Source: Chitinophagaceae bacterium
GTDB lineage: Bacteria; Bacteroidota; Bacteroidia; Chitinophagales; Chitinophagaceae
Assembly: GCA_004028765.1 (NCBI GenBank)
Contig: SAIX01000012.1
Location: forward strand, 1 to 64,000
Length of the DNA: 64,000 nt
Direction: 5' to 3'
Shown: positions 44,101 to 52,135 of the stretch, in pieces
Layout of the letters: every line of letters starts with the position of its first letter
Numbering within the stretch: the stretch's first letter is position 1
The notes under the pieces: generated by a model
Told to the model about the DNA's origin: nothing
The model's input: only the letters and a program-made list of their open reading frames with translations
The model's database searches: none
Made by a program: the position numbers and the translations under genes

Positions 44101-45741
44101 AACGCGGCAAGTGGATCGGTGACGGTGCGCGTGAACGCACTGCCAGCGGCTACAATCGGAAGCGATGTAACTGTGTGCAGGAATGCTGCGTCGCCTGCTA
44201 TTACATTTACCGGTAGCGGCGGCACAGCGCCTTATACATTCTCGTATAAGATTAATGGCGGCGCACTACAGACCATTACCACCACATCAGGTAATAGTGT
44301 CTCTGTAATTGTTCCTACAGCAGCGCCTGGAAGTTTTGTGTATTCGCTGGTCAGTGTGCAGGAAGCAAGTTCGACAGCATGTTCAGCATCGGTATCGGGA
44401 GGCGCAACAGTGGTGGTTAATCCGTTGCCAACGGCTACCATTAGTGGAAGCGCAACGGTTTGTCAGAACGGTAGTTCTCCCGTGGTAACATTTACCGGTA
44501 CGAACGGCACTGCCCCTTATTCGTTCGTTTATCGCATTAACAGTGGTCCCGATCAAACGATTACCAGCTCCGGAAATACTGCGTCGATCAACGCGCCAAC
44601 CAGCGTCAGCGGAACATTTACTTATACACTGATCTCGGTAACGGATGCGAGCACGACTACTTGCAGCAATACAGCTACAGGTAATGCCGTAATCGTCGTA
44701 AATGCGCAACCTGCCAGAGCAATCATTACAACCGGCAACGCACATCTCTGTAATGGTGAAACAGGTGTGCTCAAAATCACCAATTATGTTTCCGGTAATA
44801 ATTACAGCTGGTATAGAGACGGCGTACTGATCCGTAGTTCAATAAAAGATACGCTGCAGGTAAGCGTTGCGGGAACTTATACCGTGTTGCCTGTTTCTGC
44901 ACAAGGATGTGAGGCGGCTAAGGTTTCAGATGCAGTGATCATTACTACTGGATCTGTTAGCACACCCGTGATCACAGGATCGCTAAAAGTTTGCCCACAG
45001 GGAAAGACAATACTTACTGCAAAGACAATCGAAGGAAATGGTTACAACCGGTGGCGATGGTCTTCGCCACCGGGTTCTAAAATACTATCGGAGGATAGCA
45101 GTTTTTTCGTAGGCGCCGGGCAGTATCGTGTTTGGGTTAGTGCACAGGGCTGTGCTGACAGTGTAAGTATAGCTGTAACAGCGGACGATACTGAGTTCCC
45201 GGCGGGAAAATTATCAAGCGATAAAATAATCCTCAAATACGGTGAAACGGTAACACTAAAGGCCGAGGTAATAGGAGCTGAAACGTACAGGTGGAACCTG
45301 GGGAATGGAAGAACTTTTCAAACAACAAGCAACACCATCCGGGAAAGTTATTTCGTTGGCGGCGACTCAATACCGGTGAGAGTATGGGCTACAAGTTCCA
45401 GAAACTGCACTACGCTTTTTACAACGGCTATTAAAGTAAATGCAATGCCGCGCGATACACTACCGGATCGCTCGTTTACCGGCAGCGTAAAAGATTGGAA
45501 CGTGTTTCCGATTCCATTCCACGAGCAGTTAAAAATCACAACAGTACTCAAAAGGAGTGAAACGGTACGAATCGACCTTTTCTCTGGCGATGGCAAATTG
45601 ATTAAGACCTGGTCGCTGCCTGGAAAGAAAGGAGAGAATCTCTTCACGCTAGACGCAGGTGATCTCACACCTGGTGTACTGTATTTCATCACCAGTTATT
45701 ATAATGGTGAAAAACATTTTGAGAAAGTCTACAAATACTAA
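41137..45741 (+). CDS. Giant repeat surface protein with T9SS C-terminal sorting domain
   Basis: A 1534-residue secreted protein (signal peptide ending VSKAQ). After a 130-residue N-terminal domain come about seven units of roughly 70 residues (LLCNGAST...WSNGATG...GTYY) and, after a short bridge, about six units of roughly 95 residues (ALPTATISGSATVC...APYTFSYRINGG...SVQESSSTAC). The last 80 residues (WNVFPIPFHEQLKI ... LTPGVLYFITSYYNGEKHFEKVYKY) are a type A T9SS sorting domain. It is probably a large surface adhesin exported by the host T9SS. It is 23 nt after the TraO-like gene and 5 nt before a lipoprotein gene. Confidence 0.88.
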   Translation: MKLFTQLPRWGMGLAFALVTLLFVPTVSKAQVNEGHYIIIELLEQTYDCSTGQAYVKFHITNYDQYGGTGSYHTVYTIDLGASRIVGRSLPGGDADVWFTGAYHPGDDIVCTAQGISDNDAPQTDFRFVGSGGTVPPKPSISSSASMPLCNGASTVLSVSDVSYSYVWSNGATGSSINVSAAGTYTVHTVGQCGNSPESDPIVVTTATAPPAPVIGSSNGTLLCNGQSTTFNATSTGGTVNWSNGATGANMVTAAAGTYYASETNGCGTSGNSNVIVISTNHTPQAPSVSSSNGVSLCNGATTVLSAAPTAGGSINWNTGATGGSITVSSPGSYYVYETNSCGTSANSNVIEITTGSTPSAPSISSSNGTLLCNGASTVLSASGSGTINWNTGSVTGFIGVTSAGSYYAVASNNCGTSGASNTIVINTSLTPGALTVSVSGGPLLCNGASATLSASPSYGGSIHWNTGASGNSLSVSSAGNYYAYESNGCGSGSQSNTVTILTGSTPAAPTVTPSGNQLLCNGASVTLSSSGSNVLWSNGATGNTISTSTAGNYYTIDRNACGNSSASNTVNVSTVVCPTPVPGGSFLVCPGALKTLDAGGGYDTYQWSNGATTRTVAVGPGTYTVTVSKQGCFATSAAVTVGYYTVVTPSVSASGATTFCAGGSVSLSASYGNAFSWSNGGTSSSINVNSSGAYYVTVTDGNGCQATSAAVQVTVNAAPTASISGNASVCQNNSSPVVVFSGSGGVAPYTFSYRINGGSVQNVTTTSGNSVSVSVPTSSAGSFIYSLVDVKESSSTACNNAASGSATVIVNALPTATISGTTAVCKNSVAPVVTFSASGGSGPYTFIYKINGGASQVVSTSSGSSVSIAVPTSSAGTFVYSLVSVQESGSCLNSASGTATVTVNALPTATIAGSATVCKGSLSPLITFTGTGGVSPYTFSYRINGGTAQTISTVSGNSITLAVPTSSAGDFTYDLLSVQESSGTACTNAASGSVTVRVNALPAATIGSDVTVCRNAASPAITFTGSGGTAPYTFSYKINGGALQTITTTSGNSVSVIVPTAAPGSFVYSLVSVQEASSTACSASVSGGATVVVNPLPTATISGSATVCQNGSSPVVTFTGTNGTAPYSFVYRINSGPDQTITSSGNTASINAPTSVSGTFTYTLISVTDASTTTCSNTATGNAVIVVNAQPARAIITTGNAHLCNGETGVLKITNYVSGNNYSWYRDGVLIRSSIKDTLQVSVAGTYTVLPVSAQGCEAAKVSDAVIITTGSVSTPVITGSLKVCPQGKTILTAKTIEGNGYNRWRWSSPPGSKILSEDSSFFVGAGQYRVWVSAQGCADSVSIAVTADDTEFPAGKLSSDKIILKYGETVTLKAEVIGAETYRWNLGNGRTFQTTSNTIRESYFVGGDSIPVRVWATSSRNCTTLFTTAIKVNAMPRDTLPDRSFTGSVKDWNVFPIPFHEQLKITTVLKRSETVRIDLFSGDGKLIKTWSLPGKKGENLFTLDAGDLTPGVLYFITSYYNGEKHFEKVYKY
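41550..42880 (+). repeat. In-gene tandem repeats, first block (about 210 bp units)
   Basis: Degenerate tandem units encoding PxxSSSNGxxLCNGASTxL and WNTGATGxxI segments. Units differ at many positions, so they are protein-level repeats and not recent DNA duplications. Confidence 0.7.
43286..44718 (+). repeat. In-gene tandem repeats, second block (about 285 bp units)
   Basis: About five to six degenerate units encoding NALPTATISG, APYTFSYRINGG and SVPTSSAGTFVYSLVSVQESS. They could support copy-number variation by recombination. Confidence 0.7.
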
Positions 45742-45746
45742 ATCTT

Positions 45747-46427
45747 ATGAAAAACCTATTCTTCATTTCTTTACTGGTGTTGCTTGCCGGGTGCAGTGAC
45801 AAATACGATTCCCTTGTTCAGAGTGCGCCTCCCCCCGTTCTTTCCTTCGGAAGCGATACGCTTTGTATCCGCGAAAAAGATCCCACCAATGTGAACGGCA
45901 CAGGCAAGGGTGTATTGACTATTTACTGTTCCCCGGCAGGCCACCAGTTTAATCTGTCCTTCAGCGATACCAGCGGCAAACTGCATTTTGTCTATCGCGG
46001 CGTGGCACTAGCAGATTCGAAACCCTTCCTGGTTGCAGATAACGCGAACCGCTTGTATTGTTATGCAGATGCGCCGGGACTATATGCAGTTGATTTTACC
46101 CTAACTGATCAATTAGGTAAAACATGCACCCGAACACTAATCGTACAGTGTAGCGCAGGCATAAAACCAACAGCCGCACTTTCCTGGGAACAAATCGGGT
46201 TGGATGGTGGCAATTGGCAATATTATTTCAACGCTTCGGGAAGCAGCCAACCCTTCGGGGCTATCATGTCCTATCACTACATGATCGACGGCGATAAGAT
46301 CACAGTAAACCATCCCATGATGAAATATTTCTTTCATACGCCGGGAATGCATGCGGTGTCTTTTTATGTGATAGATGACTTAAGTCTTTCTTCTGATACA
46401 CTCAACTATTCAATCCTCACGAAATGA
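45747..46427 (+). CDS. PKD-like lipoprotein
   Basis: A 226-residue lipoprotein (signal LLVLLAGCSDK). Two Ig/PKD-like beta-sandwich segments are plausible: GLYAVDFTLTDQLGKTCTRTLIVQCSAG, and the closing GMHAVSFYVIDDLSLSSDTLNYSI. It lies 5 nt after the giant surface protein, and its stop overlaps the next start (ATGA). It may anchor or accompany the adhesin at the surface. Confidence 0.6.
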   Translation: MKNLFFISLLVLLAGCSDKYDSLVQSAPPPVLSFGSDTLCIREKDPTNVNGTGKGVLTIYCSPAGHQFNLSFSDTSGKLHFVYRGVALADSKPFLVADNANRLYCYADAPGLYAVDFTLTDQLGKTCTRTLIVQCSAGIKPTAALSWEQIGLDGGNWQYYFNASGSSQPFGAIMSYHYMIDGDKITVNHPMMKYFFHTPGMHAVSFYVIDDLSLSSDTLNYSILTK

Positions 46428-47398
46428 GAACGATTTTCTTCTTGCTATTGCTGCCGTTTTGTTCCATGTCGCAAACCGCGCCAGCACCGGTGGTTAATAG
46501 TTTTCCATCGCTTTCTATCTCAGCGCACAGTCGCGGTTGGGCCATGGGCAATACAGGTATCGCCGCCGCAGAAGGCAATCAAGCGCTGGAATCCAATATC
46601 GCCAAGATCGCCTCCGTTCAAAATTTCCATCAAGCTAGTATTAGTTACCTGCCGTGGATGCGGGCTGTTTCTAACGACAGTCGTTTTATGCATGCTGATT
46701 ATATCGCTTCAGTTGGTGATGCCTCCGCGCTTGGGGTTGCTATCAATTACCTGGATTTAGGAAACGTAGCAATACGTGACGATAACGGCGCAACACTGGG
46801 ACTGTATAAGTCAAGTGAGTTTAATATCGGTGGTTCTTATGCTTTACAATTGGGTGCAAACGCATCGCTGGGCGCTACTATGCGCTTTATCGGATCACGG
46901 TATTTCAGCACGGCTACCGAAAATAAATATAGCCTGTGTGGTGATCTTGGTTTTTGCCAGTTTGTGAATATGGGTGATGGTGTGCGACTGCAATGGGGTG
47001 CAACGGTATCCAACCTGGGTGCGGCCATCAACCTGCCGGCAACGGCCGGCGTGGGTCTTGCTTACATCAAGCATGATGAGGCCAACAATCGGTGGACAAT
47101 ATCCTTAGATGCTTCCCGGCTTTTACAAGACGACTGGAAAGGACTACGCGTTAGTACAGGTGTGGAGTATGGATTTGACGAGCAATTTTTCTTAAGGGGC
47201 GGGGTAAACCTCGAGAATAAAGCAAAAGGCGACCGAAAATATTTTTCATTGGGTGCAGGCTATAAAGGATTCATAAGCGATCAAAGCTGGGCCTTGGATA
47301 TCCATTATCTGATTCCTTTTGCAATCGTTAGTGGCGTGTCGCCCTTTCAAAATGCATTTGGGCTTACTCTTTCTATTAACATCGGAAATTTTCAATAG
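46424..47398 (+). CDS. PorV-like T9SS outer-membrane protein
   Basis: A 324-residue barrel protein (signal peptide SMSQ). The opening (LSISAHSRGWAMGNTGIAAAEGNQALESNIAKIA) and the following ISYLPWMR match the PorV/LptO pattern. PorV shuttles sorting-domain substrates from the T9SS translocon to the attachment complex. Its placement with a sorting-domain protein inside the transfer region suggests a dedicated shuttle for that adhesin. The start overlaps the lipoprotein stop by 4 nt. Confidence 0.72.
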   Translation: MRTIFFLLLLPFCSMSQTAPAPVVNSFPSLSISAHSRGWAMGNTGIAAAEGNQALESNIAKIASVQNFHQASISYLPWMRAVSNDSRFMHADYIASVGDASALGVAINYLDLGNVAIRDDNGATLGLYKSSEFNIGGSYALQLGANASLGATMRFIGSRYFSTATENKYSLCGDLGFCQFVNMGDGVRLQWGATVSNLGAAINLPATAGVGLAYIKHDEANNRWTISLDASRLLQDDWKGLRVSTGVEYGFDEQFFLRGGVNLENKAKGDRKYFSLGAGYKGFISDQSWALDIHYLIPFAIVSGVSPFQNAFGLTLSINIGNFQ

Positions 47399-47403
47399 CG
47401 CTT

Positions 47404-47535
47404 ATGTTTAAAGGTCTTGACTGGGTGCAGTACATCAAAACCATTGCCGTGGTAGTGTTCGGTTATTATGTCGTAATCGGTTGGATATACAGAAAAGAAT
47501 GGTTGCAGTGGTGGCGCGATAGAATAAAAAAGTGA
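47404..47535 (+). CDS. 43-residue single-span membrane protein (below ORF-track cutoff)
   Basis: A complete small ORF opening MFKGLDWVQYIK, with one hydrophobic helix (IAVVVFGYYVVIGWIY) and a basic, Trp-rich tail (KEWLQWWRDRIKK). It starts 5 nt after the PorV-like stop and lies about 110 nt before TraE. Its position and membrane topology suggest a small accessory component of the transfer apparatus. The family is unknown. Confidence 0.5.
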   Translation: MFKGLDWVQYIKTIAVVVFGYYVVIGWIYRKEWLQWWRDRIKK

Positions 47536-47643
47536 GTAAAGACAAGAAGCGCTGCAACGACATGCCCTGCTGCCCGTGCAGGAGAACCAAGTGCGTCAAG
47601 AGAAGTGGTGGCGGGCATGTTTTTACAATCAAATAATGTGTGT

Positions 47644-47949
47644 ATGAAAAAGTGGGAAAAGAAAATACAAATACTTGTAACACTATTGCTGGTTACGATT
47701 GCAGGCCATAGTCAGGACGGTAATGCTGGTATACTCGATGCAAACCAGAAAGTCAGAAGTTATTTCCAATCGGGAACGCAACTTATGTATGCAGTGGGTG
47801 CAATCGTTGGGCTTATTGGCGCGGTTAAAGTTTTTAATAAATGGAATGCAGGAGATCATGACACGGGCAAGGTCGCCGCGGCTTGGTTTGGAAGCTGCGT
47901 ATTTCTGGTGGTAGTGACAACGGTTATCCGGGCGTTTTTCGGAATCTAA
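47644..47949 (+). CDS. traE: TraE (DUF4134) conjugation protein
   Basis: About 101 residues from the ATG at 47644 (the track uses a GTG at 47605). It has a signal sequence, then SYFQSGTQLMYAVGAIVGLIGAVKVFNKWNAGDHDTGK and a second membrane helix (AAAWFGSCVFLVVVTTVIRAF). This is the DUF4134 pattern of Bacteroidota TraE, a VirB2-like pilin candidate. It begins the core type IV secretion cluster. Confidence 0.92.
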   Translation: MKKWEKKIQILVTLLLVTIAGHSQDGNAGILDANQKVRSYFQSGTQLMYAVGAIVGLIGAVKVFNKWNAGDHDTGKVAAAWFGSCVFLVVVTTVIRAFFGI

Positions 47950-47997
47950 GCCGAAGTATCGTAAAAGTTTTTAGTGGCGAGGGATTAAAGTGGTGCT

Positions 47998-48300
47998 ATG
48001 AATAGCGTATATACAATCAATAAGGGTGTGGGAAGACCTGTTGTGTTCAAAGGGTTAAAAGCACAGTGGATTTGGTATCTCGGCGGTGGGATACTCGGCT
48101 TGCTATTACTGTTTACACTGCTGTACATCATGGGGCTCCCTGTTGTGTTCTGTATTACACTAATTATATTTCTGGGCTGCATGCTCTTTTATCTCGTGTA
48201 CCGTTTCAATGCAAGGTTTGGAGAATATGGACTCATGAAAAAAATGGCGGCAAAGGCGGTGCCGCCAGTAATATACTGTGATCAAATGTTTCGTGCGTGA
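47998..48300 (+). CDS. traF: TraF (DUF4133) conjugation protein
   Basis: A 100-residue protein with the family opening YTINKGVGRPVVFKGLKAQWIWY and two adjacent membrane helices (YLGGGILGLLLLFTLLYIMGL and VVFCITLIIFLGCMLFYLV). DUF4133 is the VirB3-like partner of TraG. Its stop codon overlaps the GTG start of traG (GTGA). Confidence 0.92.
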   Translation: MNSVYTINKGVGRPVVFKGLKAQWIWYLGGGILGLLLLFTLLYIMGLPVVFCITLIIFLGCMLFYLVYRFNARFGEYGLMKKMAAKAVPPVIYCDQMFRA

Positions 48301-50711
48301 AAAAGTTATCAGAGAAAATTCCTTTATACAGTGTGGAAAATGATATGCTGCTCTCCAAAATAGGCGACATCACGGTGGCGTACACGATAACACTTCCTGA
48401 AATATTCTCTCTCTCCAATGCTGAATATGAGGCCCTGCATCAAAGCTGGATCAAGGCCATCAAAATATTGCCAGCGGGATATATACTTCACAAACAGGAT
48501 TGGTTTACCCAGGAAAGATTTCAAGGTGATTTTGAGCGAGAACATACGTTTCTATCGCATGCAAGTGAAAGGTTCTTTCATGAGCGACCCTATCTGTCAC
48601 ACCGTTGTTATTTGATGCTGACGATGCCTGCGCAGGAGAGGGTAGCCGTCAATTCTTATTCATCAACGCTCCTGCGCAAGCATTTGGTTCCCAAAGAAAC
48701 GCTTGACCCCGGGTTTGCAAAAACTTCTGAAAATGTTTGTTCTCAGTTCGTGCGCATTTTATCAGATGGCGGTCTGATAGCATGCGAACGATTACATAAC
48801 GACGCTTTGGTGAAGTTGGTCAATGAATACCTTTTGCTGGATACAGATAATCTGCGACGTGACCTTGATTTTTCAGATGGGGTGCGAGTCGGTGAGAAAT
48901 ACTGTACCATGTTTTCGTTTGCGCAAGCGGATGATCTTCCGGGGTTTTGCGGTCCCCGTATCGCTTACGAAAAATATTCGACCGCGACTACAAAGTTCCC
49001 CATTGGTTTTGTTTCGCCACTCTGCCAGCTCTTACCAGTGGATCATTTGTACCAGCAGTTTATCCGTATTGAAGACGGGCCTGCTGTCATGAAACGGTTA
49101 GAGAAGAAAAGATTGCGACTACAGTCTTTATCGGCCTATTCGCGGGACAACGCTTACGCGTGTGATGCGGTGAACCGATACCTGGAAGAGGCTATTGGGG
49201 AGCAAAGACAGCCGGTATCTGCGCATTTTCACTTGTTGGCGTGGACAGATGACGGCACCCGTATTCAAGAGGTGCGAAATGCTTGTAGCGCTGCCATAGC
49301 TTCCATCGACGCAAACCCAAGAGTTGAAACTGTAGGTGCGCCACAGCTTTATTGGGCAGGCATTCCGGGCAACGCGGCGGATCTACCCTTGAATGAAACC
49401 TTCTTGACATTCTCCCAACAGGCAAGTTGTTTTATCAATACGGAGACAGGGTATCGTTCTACGGGTGTGGATTTTGGGGTACGCTTAGGGGATCGCGAGT
49501 CCGGAAGACCGCTCCTGGTTGATATTTCGGATGAGCCGATGAAAAGGGGCATCATCACTAACCGCAATAAATTTATCCTAAGTCCCTCTGGTGGTGGTAA
49601 GTCTTTTACGGTAAACCATCTAAAGCGCTCTTATTATGAGTTAAACGCGCATATCCTGATTGTGGACATAGGACATTCCTATCGCAGTCTCTGTCGGATG
49701 TTAGCCGGCTATTATTTTACCTATTCCGATGAGAAGCCCATGCGGTTTAATCCTTTTATTACTTCAGACGGAAAAGCACCAGACCAGGAGAAACAGGAAA
49801 GTATAAAGACGCTACTTGTTACGCTTTGGAAAAAAGACGATGAAAAATTTACGCGTAGCGAATATGTTGCTCTTTCAAATGCCATAACTCTTTATTACAA
49901 TAAGCCCATTGGCGATAGATCTTTTGATAGTTTTTACGAGTTCCTGCAAACGGAATACGCAGAGATTGTCAGATCCGAGAATTTGAAGGATCGCGATTTT
50001 GACCTGACGAATTTCCTATATGTCCTGCGTCTGTATTACAGGGACGGACAGTATGGATTTCTCCTTAATGCAAAAGAAAATCTCGATTTACTGAATGAAC
50101 GCTTTATTGTTTTCGAGCTAGATACTATCAAAGACCATCCGATTTTACTACCCGTAGTTACGATCATCATCATGGAGGCGTTCATCGCCAAGATGCGTAA
50201 ACTAAAGGGCATCCGGAAAATTATACTGATAGAGGAAGCATGGAAGGCTATCATGCAGGATACGATGGCGGAGTACATCAAATACCTGTATAAGACGGTA
50301 AGAAAACATTTTGGTGAGGCCTATATCGTTACCCAGGATATCGATGACATTCTTTCTTCGTCGATCGTAAAACAAACCATCATCAATAACAGCGACTGTA
50401 AGATACTTCTGGACCAGTCAAAATTCGAAAACCGGTTCGAGGAGGTCCACCGACTGCTAGGATTGACGGAAAAAGAAAAGGGATTGGTGCTTTCAATGAA
50501 CAGGGCAAACGATCCGACGAAGAGATACAAAGAGGTTTTTATTTCCTTAGGCGGGCGCGTTTCAAAAGTGTACCGGGTGGAAGTGTCACCGGAAGAATAC
50601 TATACCTACACGACAGAAGAAAGAGAAAGGGTCAAAGTGGATGAGGCGATAAAAGTGTTCGGCGGAATAGAGGCTGCGATACAGTCGATCGTGGTAGAGA
50701 GTGGAAAATGA
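48297..50711 (+). CDS. traG: TraG conjugation ATPase (VirB4 family)
   Basis: An 804-residue cytoplasmic ATPase that powers the type IV secretion channel. Walker A is SPSGGGKSFTVNH (around residue 430) and Walker B is KIILIEEAWK. Start codon is GTG at 48297, overlapping the traF stop. Length is close to the family norm (about 830), and the gene is intact. Confidence 0.94.
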   Translation: MKKLSEKIPLYSVENDMLLSKIGDITVAYTITLPEIFSLSNAEYEALHQSWIKAIKILPAGYILHKQDWFTQERFQGDFEREHTFLSHASERFFHERPYLSHRCYLMLTMPAQERVAVNSYSSTLLRKHLVPKETLDPGFAKTSENVCSQFVRILSDGGLIACERLHNDALVKLVNEYLLLDTDNLRRDLDFSDGVRVGEKYCTMFSFAQADDLPGFCGPRIAYEKYSTATTKFPIGFVSPLCQLLPVDHLYQQFIRIEDGPAVMKRLEKKRLRLQSLSAYSRDNAYACDAVNRYLEEAIGEQRQPVSAHFHLLAWTDDGTRIQEVRNACSAAIASIDANPRVETVGAPQLYWAGIPGNAADLPLNETFLTFSQQASCFINTETGYRSTGVDFGVRLGDRESGRPLLVDISDEPMKRGIITNRNKFILSPSGGGKSFTVNHLKRSYYELNAHILIVDIGHSYRSLCRMLAGYYFTYSDEKPMRFNPFITSDGKAPDQEKQESIKTLLVTLWKKDDEKFTRSEYVALSNAITLYYNKPIGDRSFDSFYEFLQTEYAEIVRSENLKDRDFDLTNFLYVLRLYYRDGQYGFLLNAKENLDLLNERFIVFELDTIKDHPILLPVVTIIIMEAFIAKMRKLKGIRKIILIEEAWKAIMQDTMAEYIKYLYKTVRKHFGEAYIVTQDIDDILSSSIVKQTIINNSDCKILLDQSKFENRFEEVHRLLGLTEKEKGLVLSMNRANDPTKRYKEVFISLGGRVSKVYRVEVSPEEYYTYTTEERERVKVDEAIKVFGGIEAAIQSIVVESGK

Positions 50712-50735
50712 TTAATTAATAAAAAAATGTGAGTC

Positions 50736-51533
50736 ATGAATAAGTGGGTGTGGAATAAAAGTGTTTTATGGCAGGGGGACTGTCTTGAATTATTGCCGAA
50801 AGTACAGGATCGATCGGTAGATATGGTGCTCTGTGATCTGCCGTATGGAACAACTTCTTGCAAATGGGATAAGAAAATCGACATTGTTCGGTTATGGGAA
50901 CAGTACCTGAGGGTGATTAAACCCAATGGTGCAATTATCCTTACAGCCAGTCAGCCGTTTACTACCGAGCTGATCAATAGCAACCCTAAGCTTTTTAAGT
51001 ATGAGTGGATATGGGTCAAGAATACCTGTACGGGTTTTCAGATGTCCAAGACCCAGCCTTTAAAAAAGCATGAGAATGTTCTCGTGTTCTCAGAGGGAAA
51101 AATGAGTAGTTCAAAGGCCGGATTCTCTAAGAGAATGTTGTACTACCCTCAAGGGCTGGTGCGGATCGATAAAAAAGTTTCTAAACGCGCGAGTAAAGAA
51201 GATTGCATTATACATATCAAGCGATCCAGTAGCCATATACAGGAGTTCACCAACTATCCCATGTCGGTGCTTCATTTTAAAAAAGAGAATGGATTACACC
51301 CGACACAAAAACCGGTTCCGCTCTTCGAGTACTTAATACAAACCTACTCGACCCCGGGTGGGGTGGTGCTTGACAATTGTTCAGGAAGCGGCACCACCGG
51401 TATTGCCTGCCTGAATACCAACCGTCGTTTTATCCTGATGGAGCAGGATAGTGCCTATGTGGAACGAACCGTTAAACGTATCCGCGAACATTTGAAAAGT
51501 ATGAAGAAGAAGCAAGTAACAACATGCAAGTAA
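50736..51533 (+). CDS. Beta-class DNA methyltransferase inside the tra operon
   Basis: A 265-residue N6-adenine or N4-cytosine methyltransferase. Motif IV (CDLPYGTT) comes before motif I (NCSGSGTTG), the beta-class order, with the SAM-site Thr-Gln-Lys-Pro segment HPTQKPVPL between. No restriction partner is adjacent, so it is an orphan enzyme. It probably protects the transferred DNA from the recipient's restriction. Its 3' end overlaps the TraI-like gene by 10 nt, so it is embedded in the transfer operon. Confidence 0.85.
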   Translation: MNKWVWNKSVLWQGDCLELLPKVQDRSVDMVLCDLPYGTTSCKWDKKIDIVRLWEQYLRVIKPNGAIILTASQPFTTELINSNPKLFKYEWIWVKNTCTGFQMSKTQPLKKHENVLVFSEGKMSSSKAGFSKRMLYYPQGLVRIDKKVSKRASKEDCIIHIKRSSSHIQEFTNYPMSVLHFKKENGLHPTQKPVPLFEYLIQTYSTPGGVVLDNCSGSGTTGIACLNTNRRFILMEQDSAYVERTVKRIREHLKSMKKKQVTTCK

Positions 51534-52135
51534 AAATACTGTTTGTGCTCTTGGTCTGCTGCACGTCAAAAGTTTGTGCGCAGTCTATCGATCCGGTATC
51601 GCTGTTAATAGGTAAGATAGTAAAAGCCCTTGATCTGCAGGTGCAGAAGCTACAGAACCAAACCCTTTCCTTACAGCAATTACAATTGGTGGCGGAGCAT
51701 GAACTCTCAAAAACAAAGCTCGCGGAAATCGCCGATTGGCAACAAAGGCAGCAGGCTTTGTATGATGGTTATTTTAAAGAATTGCAAACAGTAAAGAACG
51801 CTGTCAAATCCCTTACTCAGATTCGACAAATTGTATCGATGCAGGCTGACGTGATTCGAGCGTACAAGAAAATTTCAGGCAGTTCAACCAACAAAGACCG
51901 CTTGCTCAGTCTAAGCCACGATATCCTTCAATCCTTGGAAGCCGTTACGAACAATGGACAAATGGCCATGAATGACGCAGCGCGTATAAAGGCAATTCTT
52001 AGAAAAAGAGATGCAATGGAAGAATGTCTTGCGCAAATGCTAGCGATCAACAAGGTACAACAACATGCGGCTATCGATTCCTTACAAAGACTGTCAGACT
52101 TTCAGTTACTAAAACGCTTAAACAACAAAAGATGA
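51524..52135 (+). CDS. TraI-like secreted conjugation protein
   Basis: A 203-residue periplasmic protein with a signal peptide (SKVCAQS) and a long helical, coiled-coil body (KALDLQVQKLQNQTLSLQQLQLV). Position between traG and traJ, size and coiled-coil character match TraI (DUF4141-like) of CTnDOT elements, although sequence identity is low to my eye. Its stop overlaps the next start (ATGA at 52132). Confidence 0.6.
   Translation: MQVKILFVLLVCCTSKVCAQSIDPVSLLIGKIVKALDLQVQKLQNQTLSLQQLQLVAEHELSKTKLAEIADWQQRQQALYDGYFKELQTVKNAVKSLTQIRQIVSMQADVIRAYKKISGSSTNKDRLLSLSHDILQSLEAVTNNGQMAMNDAARIKAILRKRDAMEECLAQMLAINKVQQHAAIDSLQRLSDFQLLKRLNNKR

Noticed and set aside
41550-44718. Possible CRISPR array, because of regularly spaced repeats
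   Set aside because: The units are long, degenerate and in one reading frame of a secreted protein, with no short identical repeats or spacers and no cas genes.
43045-44745. Minus-strand ORFs inside the repeat protein (for example 43045-43332 and 44383-44745)
   Set aside because: They mirror the repeats of the plus-strand gene, are low-complexity and have no start context.
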